From Sphingobium herbicidovorans (lineage in GTDB: Bacteria; Pseudomonadota; Alphaproteobacteria; Sphingomonadales; Sphingomonadaceae): a stretch of DNA of 64,000 nt. Every line of letters begins with the position of its first letter. Position 1 is the first letter of the stretch. The notes below the pieces were generated by a model, which did no database searches, was not told where the DNA came from, and saw nothing but the letters and a program-made list of their open reading frames with translations. The DNA is taken from the NCBI RefSeq assembly GCF_002080435.1, contig NZ_CP020539.1, positions 186,001 to 250,000 of the forward strand. Direction: 5' to 3'. Shown here piece after piece: positions 16,765-26,410 of this stretch. A program made the translations under genes and the position numbers.

Positions 16765-17815
16765 GTGGCGCGCAACGCGGCCACATCAACTGCGCTGACG
16801 CCCAACGCCTTGTCGAGATAGGCTTCGACAGAACCGTAACGCTGGTCGATTTCTTCCAGCGCCGAACTCAGGAACGCCTTGCCGTCGGCATCCTTGAGCG
16901 GCTGGGGCTTCGTGCCCTTGTATCGAGCGAACATCCGGGCAGCGGCATTGTCCGGGAACGCAGCCGGATCAAAGGGAGCGGTTTCATATTCCGGTCGGCG
17001 GTACTGGGTCGACAGATGATAGTCCGCAATGATGACATCCCGCGGAACGCCCAGAGCCGACAGGATCAACGCCGTCGCCAGCCCGGTGCGGTCCTGCCCC
17101 GCCGAACAGTTATAAGCCAGCGCCCCCGGTTTGCGAGCAGGCGGTCGAACAGCACCCGGAACTGCGGCGCCATCATGTCGGGCATCCTGCGGTAGAGCGC
17201 GCCGCCATTAGCCAATGCCCCGCCGTTTGAGGACTTCATCGCGTTGGTGATCGCCGCCATGGAATAGCCCACGGCGTTGTAGGGCACGCCGACGATCCGG
17301 CTGGGCGCCAACTGGCGTTCCTCGCTGGACCGCAGATCAACCATATTGCCAAGCTGCAGGCCCTCGATGAGCTTGAGGTCGCCCTCGGTCAACAGCGGCG
17401 TAGCGCCGGACCGATAGATCATGCCCCATTTCACCTGACGCCCGCCTGCCGCCGGATATCCGCCGATGTCGCGGAAATTGGATCCCTGCTCCAGCGGCAG
17501 CACCCGCTCGGCGACGCGGATTGTCCCGCCGTCCTGCTGATTCTTCAGCAGGAAGAAAGCGCGCTCGCCCGGCTTGACCGCCTGCTCATGCACGCCGTCC
17601 CTGTCCCTGGCGGACACCAGCGCGGATGCGGTTGCCACAGCATCCGCCTTGTCCGACATATAGACATCGACGGCGTTCTTCGCGGACCAACTGATCTTCA
17701 AACGATCGGGCGCGATCCGCTCGACCATCGGGCTTGCAGGCGCCTCCGCCGCAGCGAGGGGGGAGGCTGCGGCGCTTCCGAGCAGAAGGGCCGCGAGTGC
17801 AATGGACTTCATCAT
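16752..17815 (-). pseudogene. secreted tyrosine-type protein phosphatase, frameshifted
   Basis: A signal peptide (MMKSIALAALLLGSAAASPLAAA) precedes a beta-rich N-domain and a dual-specificity-type phosphatase domain (NFRDIGGYPAAGGRQVKWG, MVDLRSSEER). The frame breaks at 17123-17127, where a C run (G run on the coding strand) has five bases; six would restore ALAYNCSAGQDRTGLATAL, which holds the CX5R catalytic loop (Cys-Ser-Ala-Gly-Gln-Asp-Arg). The C-terminus continues intact to 16752. The start at 17815 has GAGGGG nine bases upstream. It follows the TonB-dependent receptor by 16 bases and probably releases phosphate from a substrate the receptor imports. A sequencing error is likely because the catalytic sequence beyond the shift is perfect. 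Confidence 0.8.
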
Positions 17816-17831
17816 GATGCTCATCCCCTCT

Positions 17832-20441
17832 TCAGAAATTGGCTTTGACGCCAAACAGATAGCGCGTGCCGAACAGTTCCACTTCATAAGGCGTGGCGTC
17901 GCTGCCGGTATAACGGATCCCCGGCTCATTGGTCAGGTTGACGACATCGGCATAGAGAGTGAAGCCCTTCACCAGCTCATAACGGACCGACAGGTCGACC
18001 CGCTCGTTGCTCGCCCAGTAAATGTCGGACGTGGCATCGACCGAAATGTCATCAAGCCATTTGGTGCGGTGCTGATAACCTACCCGCGCGGAAAAGCCGG
18101 CCTTCTCATAGAATAGCGACAGGTTGGCGATGCGCTTCGACGTGCCGGGGAAGGCCACCTCGCGGCCGGACGGCAGTTCAAAATCGCCATCCACCAACGT
18201 CAGGCTCGCCTGCGCGCCCAGTCCATCGAACGGCGCCGGGAGGAAGGTGAAGGGCTGATTATAGGCGAATTCGACGCCGTAGAGCTTTCCGTCTCCGCCG
18301 TTCAGAGTGGAGCTGTAAATATAGCCCGAACGGTCCACGCCGCCAAAGTCGAACCGGCTGTCGCCGACCGGCGCTGTGGTTTCGAACAGCGTGTCCTTGA
18401 CCTTGCGGTAGAAGCCGTTGACCGACAGCAGCGACGCAGGCGCGAAATACCATTCGGCAGAGGCATCGACGCCGAAAGCCCGTTCCGGCTTCAGCGCGGG
18501 ATTGCCGCCGATGATCGACTGAATGCCTGCCGCATCGTTGATGGTGACGGTCGCCCGCTGCTCGACGAAGCTTGGCCGCGCCGCGCCGCTGACGAAGGAG
18601 GCACGCAACTTGAGTTCATCGGTCGCATCATAGTTGAGGTGGAGGCTGGGATAGACGAAGGTGTAGTCGCTGCTGACCGACACCGGGCTCAAGGCTCCGC
18701 CCACTGCCGCCGTGCCGGTGGAGCGGATTTTCGTATTTTCCACCCGCGCGCCCGCGACGATGGACAGGTCGTCCGTTTTCCAGCTCACCGACGCATAGCC
18801 GGCGATGATCCGTTCCTTGACCGTATTGGCGAGCGCAGGGTTCCGGCTGGGCACGGCGAAGGTGCCGCCTGCCGCATTCGCTTCGCGCGCGCCCGCGATC
18901 AGCGCGTCAAGCTGCTGGCGCATCCCCTTGTTGTTCAGATAGTTGAAGACATAGCCACGATCGAGATCTTCATCGACGGGCGTCCCGGTGACGAAGGCGC
19001 CGGGTGTCCAGGGCAGGCCCAGCGCGGCAGCGACATCGCGCATGGCGAACGATCCGCTGGTGCCGTCGGGTCGCAACAGAGCCAGGGCGCCCGGATCGAC
19101 CGACTTGCGATCGTCATATTGACCGCCGAACGAGACGATGATCGCATCGGAAACGTCATAGTCAAAGTCGGCCTTGCCGGTATAGCTCTTGGTCTTGCTG
19201 CCCAGCACATAGGCGGTGAGAGTCTCGCGGTCGAACGCGAACTGGTCGAGCGCGCCGCTGCTGCCGTTCGCGTTGGTGACGGTCAGGACCGGAAGATTAT
19301 ATTTGCCCGTGCTGTATGTGACGTCGGGGCGAAGCGCGGCAGTGGTCGATGACTGGCTGATGATCGGCAGGTCGATCTTGCTTTCCGTCTCGACATAGGC
19401 GGCATCCCAGCTCGCGCGCAGCCGGCCGAATTCATGGTCGCCATGCAATATGTTGAAGAAGGTGGACGTCTTGTATTCGCCCTGTTCGAACGCCCCCGTT
19501 ACATTGGCGTCCACCGTAGCGCCGCTGGTCCCGGTGCGATCGGCGCCGGTGAAGGTGAAGGTATATTGGTTGCGCTGCTCATGATCGAGAAATTCGGTGT
19601 AGAGGCTGGTGGCGCTGATATGATGGCCATCGGCCGGGCGGAATTCGATCTTGCCCGAAAGCGAGTTGATCTCCCGCTCGATGATATATTTCGCGTTGCG
19701 AAGCTCCCGAAGCGCACCTGCGGCGTCGTAGCGCGGCTCGCTATTGTCGGTCTGCTGTTCGAACTGGCTGTGAGATGCGGCCAGCGTGATGCCAAAGACG
19801 TTGCTGCCATAGCTCAAGCGGCCCGCCGCCTGCTCCTGCGGTCCATTGCCCAGGTCGACAAAGCCGTAGCCAAGGTCGAGATAGCCGTGGAATCCCGGCT
19901 TATCGAGGGCGGAGTAGGTCTTGATATTGACCCGGCCTGCGAGCGCCTCGGCGGGCATGTCCGGCAGCAAAGTCTTGTTGAGTTCGACCGTGCTGATAAG
20001 CGCGGCCGGGACGGAGTCGAAGCGGAAGACGCGCTCCTCCGCGCCCAGCACATTGACGCCGTCGAACGAAACGACGGTCCAGCGGGTCGGCGCGCCCCGC
20101 ACCTGGACATAGCGTTCCTGACCCTGGTCGCGCTGCACGCCGATACCGGGGAGGCGGGCAAGCGCAGCGGCGACGGTCTGGTCGGGGAAACGACCCGCGT
20201 CATCGGCGGTGATGGCGTTGACGACATTGTCGGCCTCCCGCTGCACCCGGAGCGATGCTTCCAGGCTTTCGCGAATAGGGGAACCGTTGACGACGATCTC
20301 CCCGCCTTCATCCATCGCCGCCGCCTCGGCCGATACCGCTGTGACGGCGGCGCTATTTTCTTCCGCCGCTGCGTTTTGCGCCATGATCGCAGCCATGGCC
20401 GTTCCGGCGACCAGCGCCGCCTTCAAGATGTCGTTTGTCAT
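17832..20441 (-). CDS. TonB-dependent outer-membrane receptor
   Basis: An 869-residue receptor with signal peptide (about 1-26), a TonB-box-like GGEIVVNGSPIRE near 45-58, a plug domain (ADDAGRFPDQTVAAALARLP, YVQVRGAPTRWTVVSFDGV), and a 22-strand barrel ending with the aromatic residue in YLFGVKANF. It imports a bulky or scarce ligand across the outer membrane using TonB energy. The neighbour is a secreted phosphatase in the same operon, and a Pho-box-like element lies upstream, so a phosphorylated organic ligand is a reasonable inference. There is no STN domain, so direct sigma/anti-sigma signalling is unlikely. Confidence 0.9.
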   Translation of the reverse strand: MTNDILKAALVAGTAMAAIMAQNAAAEENSAAVTAVSAEAAAMDEGGEIVVNGSPIRESLEASLRVQREADNVVNAITADDAGRFPDQTVAAALARLPGIGVQRDQGQERYVQVRGAPTRWTVVSFDGVNVLGAEERVFRFDSVPAALISTVELNKTLLPDMPAEALAGRVNIKTYSALDKPGFHGYLDLGYGFVDLGNGPQEQAAGRLSYGSNVFGITLAASHSQFEQQTDNSEPRYDAAGALRELRNAKYIIEREINSLSGKIEFRPADGHHISATSLYTEFLDHEQRNQYTFTFTGADRTGTSGATVDANVTGAFEQGEYKTSTFFNILHGDHEFGRLRASWDAAYVETESKIDLPIISQSSTTAALRPDVTYSTGKYNLPVLTVTNANGSSGALDQFAFDRETLTAYVLGSKTKSYTGKADFDYDVSDAIIVSFGGQYDDRKSVDPGALALLRPDGTSGSFAMRDVAAALGLPWTPGAFVTGTPVDEDLDRGYVFNYLNNKGMRQQLDALIAGAREANAAGGTFAVPSRNPALANTVKERIIAGYASVSWKTDDLSIVAGARVENTKIRSTGTAAVGGALSPVSVSSDYTFVYPSLHLNYDATDELKLRASFVSGAARPSFVEQRATVTINDAAGIQSIIGGNPALKPERAFGVDASAEWYFAPASLLSVNGFYRKVKDTLFETTAPVGDSRFDFGGVDRSGYIYSSTLNGGDGKLYGVEFAYNQPFTFLPAPFDGLGAQASLTLVDGDFELPSGREVAFPGTSKRIANLSLFYEKAGFSARVGYQHRTKWLDDISVDATSDIYWASNERVDLSVRYELVKGFTLYADVVNLTNEPGIRYTGSDATPYEVELFGTRYLFGVKANF

Positions 20442-20517
20442 TGGTGAGCCCCTTCTCGTTCCGTTGGGGGCACCTAGGCGGACACTATGACTGGGGCGCG
20501 TAGCTATGATGATGACG

Positions 20518-20548
20518 GCGTGACTGTGTCGTGACCCGCCTGTGACAC
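20518..20548 (-). promoter_or_regulatory. Pho-box-like array of 11-bp repeats
   Basis: On the minus strand GTCAC occurs three times at exactly 11-base spacing (plus-strand GTGAC at 20520, 20531 and 20542), with a fourth GTCAT eight bases on. PhoB binds direct repeats of CTGTCA(C/T) with 11-bp period. The array lies about 80-105 bases before the TonB-dependent receptor start. Confidence 0.55.
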
Positions 20549-20722
20549 CGCAACGCGGTGCGCGCGAGCGTCAGGCAAATGCAATCGAGCGGGCTGGCTG
20601 GAATTTTGAGGCTCGATCGCCTAAACAGGAAGGCGAAAAGACTCGCATTCTCCAAATATCGAGATGAAAATTTTTCAGCTTCATCTCTCGCGCGACCATG
20701 GGTTCAGGCAGAGGAGATCATC

Positions 20723-21118
20723 ATGAGAGGATTTGTCGGCAACATTGACGAATTGACGGAAAACAATTCTGACTTCCGCCACGTGCTCTATACTGGCCGC
20801 AATCTGCAACTGGTGCTCATGGCGATAGCGCCGGGCGATCAGATCGGGGAAGAAGTGCATGAGGATCGCGATCAGTTCTTCCGCGTTGAATATGGAGAAG
20901 GCGAGGTCCAGATCGATGGCGTCTCCACGGCGGTTGCCGCCGACGACGCCATTATCGTGCCTGCGGGCGCGCGCCACAATGTCATCAATAGGGGAACGGG
21001 ATTGCTCCAGCTCTACACCATCTATGGCCCGCCCGAACATGTCGATGGCGTCATCCACCGCACAAAGGCCGATGCAGAGGGAAGTCACGAGCATTTTGAC
21101 GGACGTACTACTGAATAG
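20723..21118 (+). CDS. cupin-domain protein
   Basis: A 131-residue single-domain cupin starting at the ATG behind GAGGAG. Cupin motif 1 is GEEVHEDRDQFFRVEYGEGEV (about 39-58; His and Glu are candidate metal ligands) and motif 2 is VPAGARHNVINRG (about 78-90). No fused HTH or enzyme domain is present. Small cupins of this type can be isomerases, dioxygenases or ligand-binding proteins, so function is open. It stands between the receptor operon and a universal stress gene, 70 bases upstream of the latter, and may share its stress regulation. Confidence 0.8.
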   Translation: MRGFVGNIDELTENNSDFRHVLYTGRNLQLVLMAIAPGDQIGEEVHEDRDQFFRVEYGEGEVQIDGVSTAVAADDAIIVPAGARHNVINRGTGLLQLYTIYGPPEHVDGVIHRTKADAEGSHEHFDGRTTE

Positions 21119-21188
21119 TCGAAGGCGTTGCGGCAGGAAATTCAATCAATCTGCCTTTTATGAATAATCCACTGGAAGAGGAAAGCGC

Positions 21189-21638
21189 ATGTACAATCGG
21201 ATACTCATCGCGACGGACGGATCGGAAATCGCGCAAAAGGGCGTGGATCATGGCCTGGCGCTGGCAAAGACCCTGGGCGTCGAGGTGACGATCATCACCG
21301 TGACTGAGCGGTTCCCGGTGTACACCAGCGGAGCGGGCTATGATCTTGCCTGGAGCGGTGCGGCGCTGGCCGAATATTCCGAAGGCCAGACGAAGGTCGC
21401 GGACAGCATCCTGGCTGCCGCTAAACAATCGGCGCAGCGACTGGGCGTGACCGCCGACACGCTCCATGTCCCGGAAACGGAGGTGGCCGAGGCGATCATC
21501 ACGGCTGCGCAGGAACGGAACTGTGACCTCATCGTCATGGCTTCGCATGGCCGCCGGGGATTGGGTCGCCTGATGCTGGGCAGCAAGGCGTCCGAAGTGC
21601 TGACGCACACCGATATTCCCGTGCTTGTGGTCCGCTGA
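21189..21638 (+). CDS. universal stress protein (UspA family)
   Basis: A 149-residue UspA protein: YNRILIATDGSEIAQKGVDH at the start (conserved Asp) and the ATP-binding loop ASHGRRGLGRLMLGSKASEV (G-2X-G-9X-G[S/T]) near residues 119-140, which predicts an ATP-binding member. GAGGAAAG precedes the start. It is followed by a strong hairpin shared with the convergent DksA-like gene. It is one of three Usp genes within 7 kb, indicating stationary-phase, hypoxia or stress control. Confidence 0.92.
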   Translation: MYNRILIATDGSEIAQKGVDHGLALAKTLGVEVTIITVTERFPVYTSGAGYDLAWSGAALAEYSEGQTKVADSILAAAKQSAQRLGVTADTLHVPETEVAEAIITAAQERNCDLIVMASHGRRGLGRLMLGSKASEVLTHTDIPVLVVR

Positions 21639-21644
21639 GTTCCC

Positions 21645-21669
21645 GCCGGGCGCTGTTGGAGCGCCCGGC
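21645..21669. terminator. hairpin terminator between convergent genes
   Basis: GCCGGGCGC and GCGCCCGGC make a perfect 9-bp stem with a 7-base loop between the usp and DksA/TraR genes. No long T tract is present, but position and strength suggest a shared terminator. Confidence 0.6.
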
Positions 21670-21672
21670 TGA

Positions 21673-21999
21673 TCAACCCGCCTTCTGGGCGCACGCGATG
21701 CACAGGGCCGCTTCGGGCCGGACCTCCAGACGCTGCGGCGTTATAGCGCCGCCGCAGCGCACGCATTCCCCATAAGTTCCATTCTCGATCCTTGAAAGGG
21801 CGCGCTGCACGGAAGCGATCTCGCGCGCGATCAAGGCGGCCTGCGCCTCCAGCGAGGCGTCGTCTTCCTTCTCTACCGCCTGTTCCGATGAATCCGGGTT
21901 CAGCGGCTCGGACAGATCATCAGCGACGCTTTTCTGGCGGCGTTCCAGTTCCGCCAGTTGCGCTTCCAGACGCGATTTCGCAGAATTCGGATCGATCAC
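21673..21999 (-). CDS. TraR/DksA family C4 zinc-finger protein
   Basis: A 108-residue protein read from the GTG at 21999 with GGGAG upstream; the longer open frame extends into the usp gene and is not real. An N-terminal coiled coil (SRLEAQLAELERRQKSVADD) with Asp residues at the tip precedes a zinc finger, CVRCGGAITPQRLEVRPEA ALCIAC, with four cysteines. It belongs to the DksA/TraR superfamily, which binds the RNA polymerase secondary channel. It is shorter than DksA and resembles the YbiI/TraR-like group. It sits downstream of a tandem Usp gene on the same strand. Confidence 0.85.
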   Translation of the reverse strand: MIDPNSAKSRLEAQLAELERRQKSVADDLSEPLNPDSSEQAVEKEDDASLEAQAALIAREIASVQRALSRIENGTYGECVRCGGAITPQRLEVRPEAALCIACAQKAG

Positions 22000-22075
22000 G
22001 GCAATTCTCCCATCCCCGTCCTGTCTGAACAGTGAGTCGAACGCGCATCGAGGCGCCATGCGCCGCCGCCTGCCA

Positions 22076-22909
22076 TCAGTGCGACAGGAAAATGGAAAGC
22101 GCCGGTCGTTCCAGCACCGACCGGGTCGCGCCGCCCAGGACGAATTGACGGACCCGTGAATGGCCATAGGCGCCCATGACCAGCAAATCGCTTTCCGCCT
22201 CTGTGCAATAGGCTTGCAGCGCCTGTCCCGCATCACGCCCAGCTGCCGGGATTTCGATAGCGTTGGCGGTGATGCCATGGCGTCCGAGATGGCGAACGAT
22301 ATCGGAAACCGACGCGGCCGGTGACAGATCCTTGTCACCCGCGACGGTCGCGATCTCGACCGTTCTGGCTTCTGCACAAATGCTGAGTGCGTCAGCCAGA
22401 GCGCGCGCCGCGGCCCTGCTGCCATCCCAGCCGACCACTATATGATCGAACTTTCCGTTCCGGGCATCTTCGGTCAGCAGGATAAGCGGGCGTCCCGTTT
22501 CGAAGATCAAGCCTTCCACCGGCACACCCTGCTCACGCCCATGGACCGGGACGAGAAGCAGGTCATAGGCGCGCGCCCTGCTGGCGATTTGCCAATAGGT
22601 GCTCATCATCCCCACGCATTCCACGAGCATCGCCTCGCCTCTGATGTCGTCGCTTGCCGAAGCATGGAATTGAGCAAGCAGCGCCTGTGCATGGTCCGTG
22701 CTCTTGCGGTTTTCCGCAGCGATCATGCCGGCGGCATCGATCAGCGTGTCGGCCAGCCAATTGGATGCGGGAGGAATGCGGACCTGGCACACACCGACCG
22801 ACAGCCTGGCGCCCAGCCCGCTGGCGAGGGCCAGCGCATTGTCGAGCGCCCAACCGGGGGTTGGCTCGGGATAGCTGTTCATCTGCAAAATAATGTCACG
22901 CAGGGCCAT
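22076..22909 (-). CDS. tandem-domain universal stress protein
   Basis: A 277-residue protein starting at the ATG at 22909, four bases after GGAGAG. Two Usp folds are joined: the first (about 1-140) lacks a clear nucleotide loop, while the second starts near FDHIVVGWDGSRAAARALAD and ends with GAYGHSRVRQFVLGGATRSV, a complete ATP-binding motif. Such two-domain Usps are common in alphaproteobacteria and often respond to low oxygen. It is probably co-transcribed with the TraR/DksA gene 76 bases downstream. Confidence 0.9.
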   Translation of the reverse strand: MALRDIILQMNSYPEPTPGWALDNALALASGLGARLSVGVCQVRIPPASNWLADTLIDAAGMIAAENRKSTDHAQALLAQFHASASDDIRGEAMLVECVGMMSTYWQIASRARAYDLLLVPVHGREQGVPVEGLIFETGRPLILLTEDARNGKFDHIVVGWDGSRAAARALADALSICAEARTVEIATVAGDKDLSPAASVSDIVRHLGRHGITANAIEIPAAGRDAGQALQAYCTEAESDLLVMGAYGHSRVRQFVLGGATRSVLERPALSIFLSH

Positions 22910-23209
22910 GCTACTCTCCAGTCGTCCGGGATCTTTCAAATGCGTCCCGGCATCGCTTCATCATGCCAGTAACAGGGTTCCAGAGCCACTGCCCTACGCA
23001 AATCCCACCGGGTTGGAAGTGAGGGGAATCGCGCCCCTATCCAACTGACTCCGCACGCAAACACCGGGATGAAACGAAATTAAATTGCGATGAAACGAAT
23101 TGATGGGCGGTGCGTTTTAACCGGCAGCGATCGTGCTACGGCGGGCATTTCCAGATGGTTTCGACTGAAAGATGGAAGGGCCGCCGCGTCACCTGAGGTG
23201 AGGAGGGCG

Positions 23210-26200
23210 ATGACGACCTTATTGGGATCATCGGAACTGGGAGCTGGCGCCTACCGCCGCTTGACGAACTTGCGCGCGCACAGCGGCTGGAGGGGGATAA
23301 GGCGTCGCCCTCGAATGACTGCGATGGTGATAGCGTTGGTCGCATTTCTGATCGTCGCAGCTGTCGAATTTCGCACCTCTTACATTCAGTCTCACCTGTT
23401 CTCGCGGCTGGCGGACCGCATGCATTTCCACATGGGCAATGGCGCCAGCGAGGACATCGCCTTTCCGGCCCACGGCCCGTTCGACACACGATTGGGCTAT
23501 GTGCAATTGCCCAACTATATCGCCCAACTGTCGCGTGAAGGCTTCACGATCGACCGACAGGCACGGACGTCATCCACACTGCAATGGTTTCAAAGCCTTG
23601 GCGGATTCCCCCCTTATCGCGAGAAAACCTCTGCGGGCCTGACGCTGGTGGGGGCGAGGGGGCAGCCGATTTTTTCCTACCGGGATCCGGCCCAAATCTA
23701 TCTTTCCTATGACGATGTGCCCGACCTTGCGGTTCGCAGTCTGCTCTTTGTGGAAAATCGCGATTTGCTGAGCCTGCGTTATCCGCGCCGCAATCCCGCC
23801 GTTGAGTGGGATCGGCTCGGCCTCGCCCTCATCAGCTTCGGGGCCAGCAGCGACGGCGAGCGCAGTCCTGGCGGCAGCACCGTGGCGACGCAGATGGAAA
23901 AGCTGCGCCATTCACCGCGTGGACGGACGACCGGGCCGATCGAAAAGCTGCGGCAGATGACGTCGGCCAGCCTGCGGGCCTACCACTCCGGCCTTAATAC
24001 GGTCGATTTCCGCAAGCAGACCGTCGTGGATGCGCTGAACCTGATCCCGCTCGCGGGCTTCCGCGGCCATGGGGAGGTCATCGGCCTCGGCGACGGATTG
24101 CAGCTTTGGTACGGAGCCGATTTCGCCAGCGTGAACAGGGCGCTGCGCACACCCGCACGAACCGGTCCGGAACTGCGCCGACAGGGTCTTGCGCTGAAAC
24201 AGGTTCTAAGCCTGGTCATCGCGCAGCGCCGCCCCGCTCATTATCTGGGGACGGGCCGCGATGAACTGGAGGCGCTGACCGAAAGCTATCTCCGCCTGAT
24301 GGTCGCGGAAAACATCATCGGTTCCGATCTTGGCGATGCTGCCATTGGCGCGCGGCTCACTTTCAACACCACGCCCCCTGACGCCGCGCCCTTGTCCGAT
24401 TCCGTGGCGAAGGCGGCGAACGCATTGCGGCTCAATCTGGCGAAGCTGATCAAGACGCCGAGCTTCTACGATCTCCACAGGCTGGACCTGACCGTCGAAA
24501 CGTCGATCGACAGGAAGGCTCAGGCGGAAGCGACGGCGCTGCTACGCAGTTTGCGAGAGCCGGAAGGGTTATCGGAACTGGGGCTTACCGGACCCCGACT
24601 GCTCAGCGGAAGCGCACCGGCACAGGTGAATTACAGTTTCACGCTTTATGAACGTGGCGCTGGTTCTACCCATGTGCGCATCCAGACGGACAGTCTTGAC
24701 GGGCCGCTGGACGTCAACGCCGGGACGAAGCTGGAACTGGGGTCCACGGCGAAGGTCCGCACGCTCATCACTTACCTCAACATCGTCGCAGATCTTCACG
24801 ACGAGCTTCGGACCAGGCCGTCCGCAGAACTGAACCGCCTCGTCCAACAAGGCGATCCGTTGACCGCGTGGGCTGCCGGGCAGTTGCTGGAAAATGGCGA
24901 CAGGGGCACGGCGGCCATTGTCGATGCGGCGATGGAGAAGAAATATTCCGCGGGAACGGGCGAGCGATTTTTCACCGCCGGGGGCATGCATCGCTTTGCC
25001 AATTTCAACCGGCGGCATGGCGGGCAAATGACGGTGTCCTATGCGCTGCAACAGAGCGTCAACCTCGTCTTCATCCGCATGATGCGCGACATAGTCGATT
25101 ATCACCTCGCCCGCATACCGGGCGCGGCGGGAATTTTCGAACGAGCCGATCACCCGCGCCGGGACTATTATCTGCGGCGCTTCATCGACATGGAGGGGCG
25201 GCAATATCTCGCCCGCTTCCGTCCCCAATATCGGGAGCTGGATCCTACCGCGATTATGAGCCATGTCGCCGAACGCGCCAAATATTTGCGCCCCCGGCTG
25301 GCGGCGGCGTTCCGAACCGTCCGGCCCGATGCCGACTTCAAGCAATTTTCCGCCTTTATCCGGCAATGGGCAAAAACCCCGCCCGATGATGAAGAAGGCA
25401 TGCGCAAGCTGTATGCAACCTATGCGCCTGACCGGCTCAACCTGGCCGACCGGTCCTACATCGCCGATATCCATCCGCTCGAACTGTGGCTGGCGGGCTA
25501 TCTCTATACGCATCCCGGTGCGTCGTGGGGCGATATCGTTGCTGCAAGCGCCGACGTGCGGCAGGAAGCCTATCTCTGGTTGCTCAAACCCAACCGTTTC
25601 GCCGGGCAGAACCGGCGGATCAGGACCATGCTGGAAAAACAGGCCTTTGTCCCGATCCACAAGGATTGGCAGCGCCTGGGCTACCCCTTCGAAACGCTCG
25701 TGCCCTCCTATGCGACCGCCATCGGCACATCGGGCGACCGCCCCGATGCCCTGGCGGAATTGATGGGCATCGTCGCGAGTGGGGGTTACCGTTCCGCGCC
25801 CCGGCTCATCGACAGGCTGCATTTTGCGGAAGGGACTCCCTATGAAACCGTGATGAAGGCGCGGCCGAAAGCCGGTGTCAGGGTGCTTCGGCCCGAAATC
25901 GCCCACGCGGTGCGCCGGGGATTGGTCGATGTCGTTGAAAATGGAACGGCGCGGCGGGCCTATGAATCGGTTACCGCAGCGGACGGCTCTGCGATGATGA
26001 TCGGCGGCAAGACGGGAACCGGTGACAATCGCCATATGCGATACGGGTCTGGCGGTCGCCTCGTCGGGTCGGAGGCGCGTTCCCGTACGGCCACCTTCGC
26101 CTTCTTCATCGGCCAGCGCCATTTCGGCACGATCACCGCCTTCGTGGAAGGGGCCGAGGCATCGCAATATCGGTTCACCAGCGCCTTGCCCGCGCAATTG

Positions 26201-26401
26201 TTCACGCTTTTGGCGCCTGTGATCCAGCAAGTGATCGGCGATCGATCCACCGCACAGCCGCCCGCTCCCGCTCCCGCTCCTGCGCCCACAATCCGCACGG
26301 ACTGGCAGGCGCTGCTGAACCGGCCAAATCCTCTTGCGGCCAACAGGGAGGGCTTTGGGAACCCGCCATCGCTGCTGACATCGTTCGATGGATGGCGGTG
26401 A
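23210..26401 (+). CDS. large GT51 transglycosylase/transpeptidase (PBP1-like), atypical
   Basis: About 1,063 residues from the ATG at 23210 (AGGAGG upstream); an ATG at 23090 is an alternative. One membrane helix (about 37-55) anchors a periplasmic protein. GT51 motifs are degenerate but recognisable: VENRDLL (catalytic Glu about 181), GGSTVATQMEKL (about 220) and RKQTVVDALNLIP. The transpeptidase part has SxxK in GSTAKVRTL (about 509), SxN in QQSVNLVF (about 615) and GGKTGTGDN (about 932). A long insertion of about 250 residues separates SVN and KTG. A Pro/Ala linker ends the protein. It polymerises and cross-links peptidoglycan by homology; it is larger than PBP1a-c and belongs to an uncharacterised branch. 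Convergent with rodA. Confidence 0.75.
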   Translation: MTTLLGSSELGAGAYRRLTNLRAHSGWRGIRRRPRMTAMVIALVAFLIVAAVEFRTSYIQSHLFSRLADRMHFHMGNGASEDIAFPAHGPFDTRLGYVQLPNYIAQLSREGFTIDRQARTSSTLQWFQSLGGFPPYREKTSAGLTLVGARGQPIFSYRDPAQIYLSYDDVPDLAVRSLLFVENRDLLSLRYPRRNPAVEWDRLGLALISFGASSDGERSPGGSTVATQMEKLRHSPRGRTTGPIEKLRQMTSASLRAYHSGLNTVDFRKQTVVDALNLIPLAGFRGHGEVIGLGDGLQLWYGADFASVNRALRTPARTGPELRRQGLALKQVLSLVIAQRRPAHYLGTGRDELEALTESYLRLMVAENIIGSDLGDAAIGARLTFNTTPPDAAPLSDSVAKAANALRLNLAKLIKTPSFYDLHRLDLTVETSIDRKAQAEATALLRSLREPEGLSELGLTGPRLLSGSAPAQVNYSFTLYERGAGSTHVRIQTDSLDGPLDVNAGTKLELGSTAKVRTLITYLNIVADLHDELRTRPSAELNRLVQQGDPLTAWAAGQLLENGDRGTAAIVDAAMEKKYSAGTGERFFTAGGMHRFANFNRRHGGQMTVSYALQQSVNLVFIRMMRDIVDYHLARIPGAAGIFERADHPRRDYYLRRFIDMEGRQYLARFRPQYRELDPTAIMSHVAERAKYLRPRLAAAFRTVRPDADFKQFSAFIRQWAKTPPDDEEGMRKLYATYAPDRLNLADRSYIADIHPLELWLAGYLYTHPGASWGDIVAASADVRQEAYLWLLKPNRFAGQNRRIRTMLEKQAFVPIHKDWQRLGYPFETLVPSYATAIGTSGDRPDALAELMGIVASGGYRSAPRLIDRLHFAEGTPYETVMKARPKAGVRVLRPEIAHAVRRGLVDVVENGTARRAYESVTAADGSAMMIGGKTGTGDNRHMRYGSGGRLVGSEARSRTATFAFFIGQRHFGTITAFVEGAEASQYRFTSALPAQLFTLLAPVIQQVIGDRSTAQPPAPAPAPAPTIRTDWQALLNRPNPLAANREGFGNPPSLLTSFDGWR

Positions 26402-26410
26402 AACAGCCTT

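Noticed and set aside
21673..22425. A single 250-residue protein ending in the DksA zinc finger
   Set aside because: The N-terminal half overlaps the tandem Usp gene out of frame; a GTG with GGGAG at 21999 gives a normal-length DksA/TraR protein.
26265..26292. Short tandem repeat of CCCGCT
   Set aside because: It encodes a Pro-Ala linker at the end of the PBP-like protein; too short for a CRISPR or regulatory repeat.
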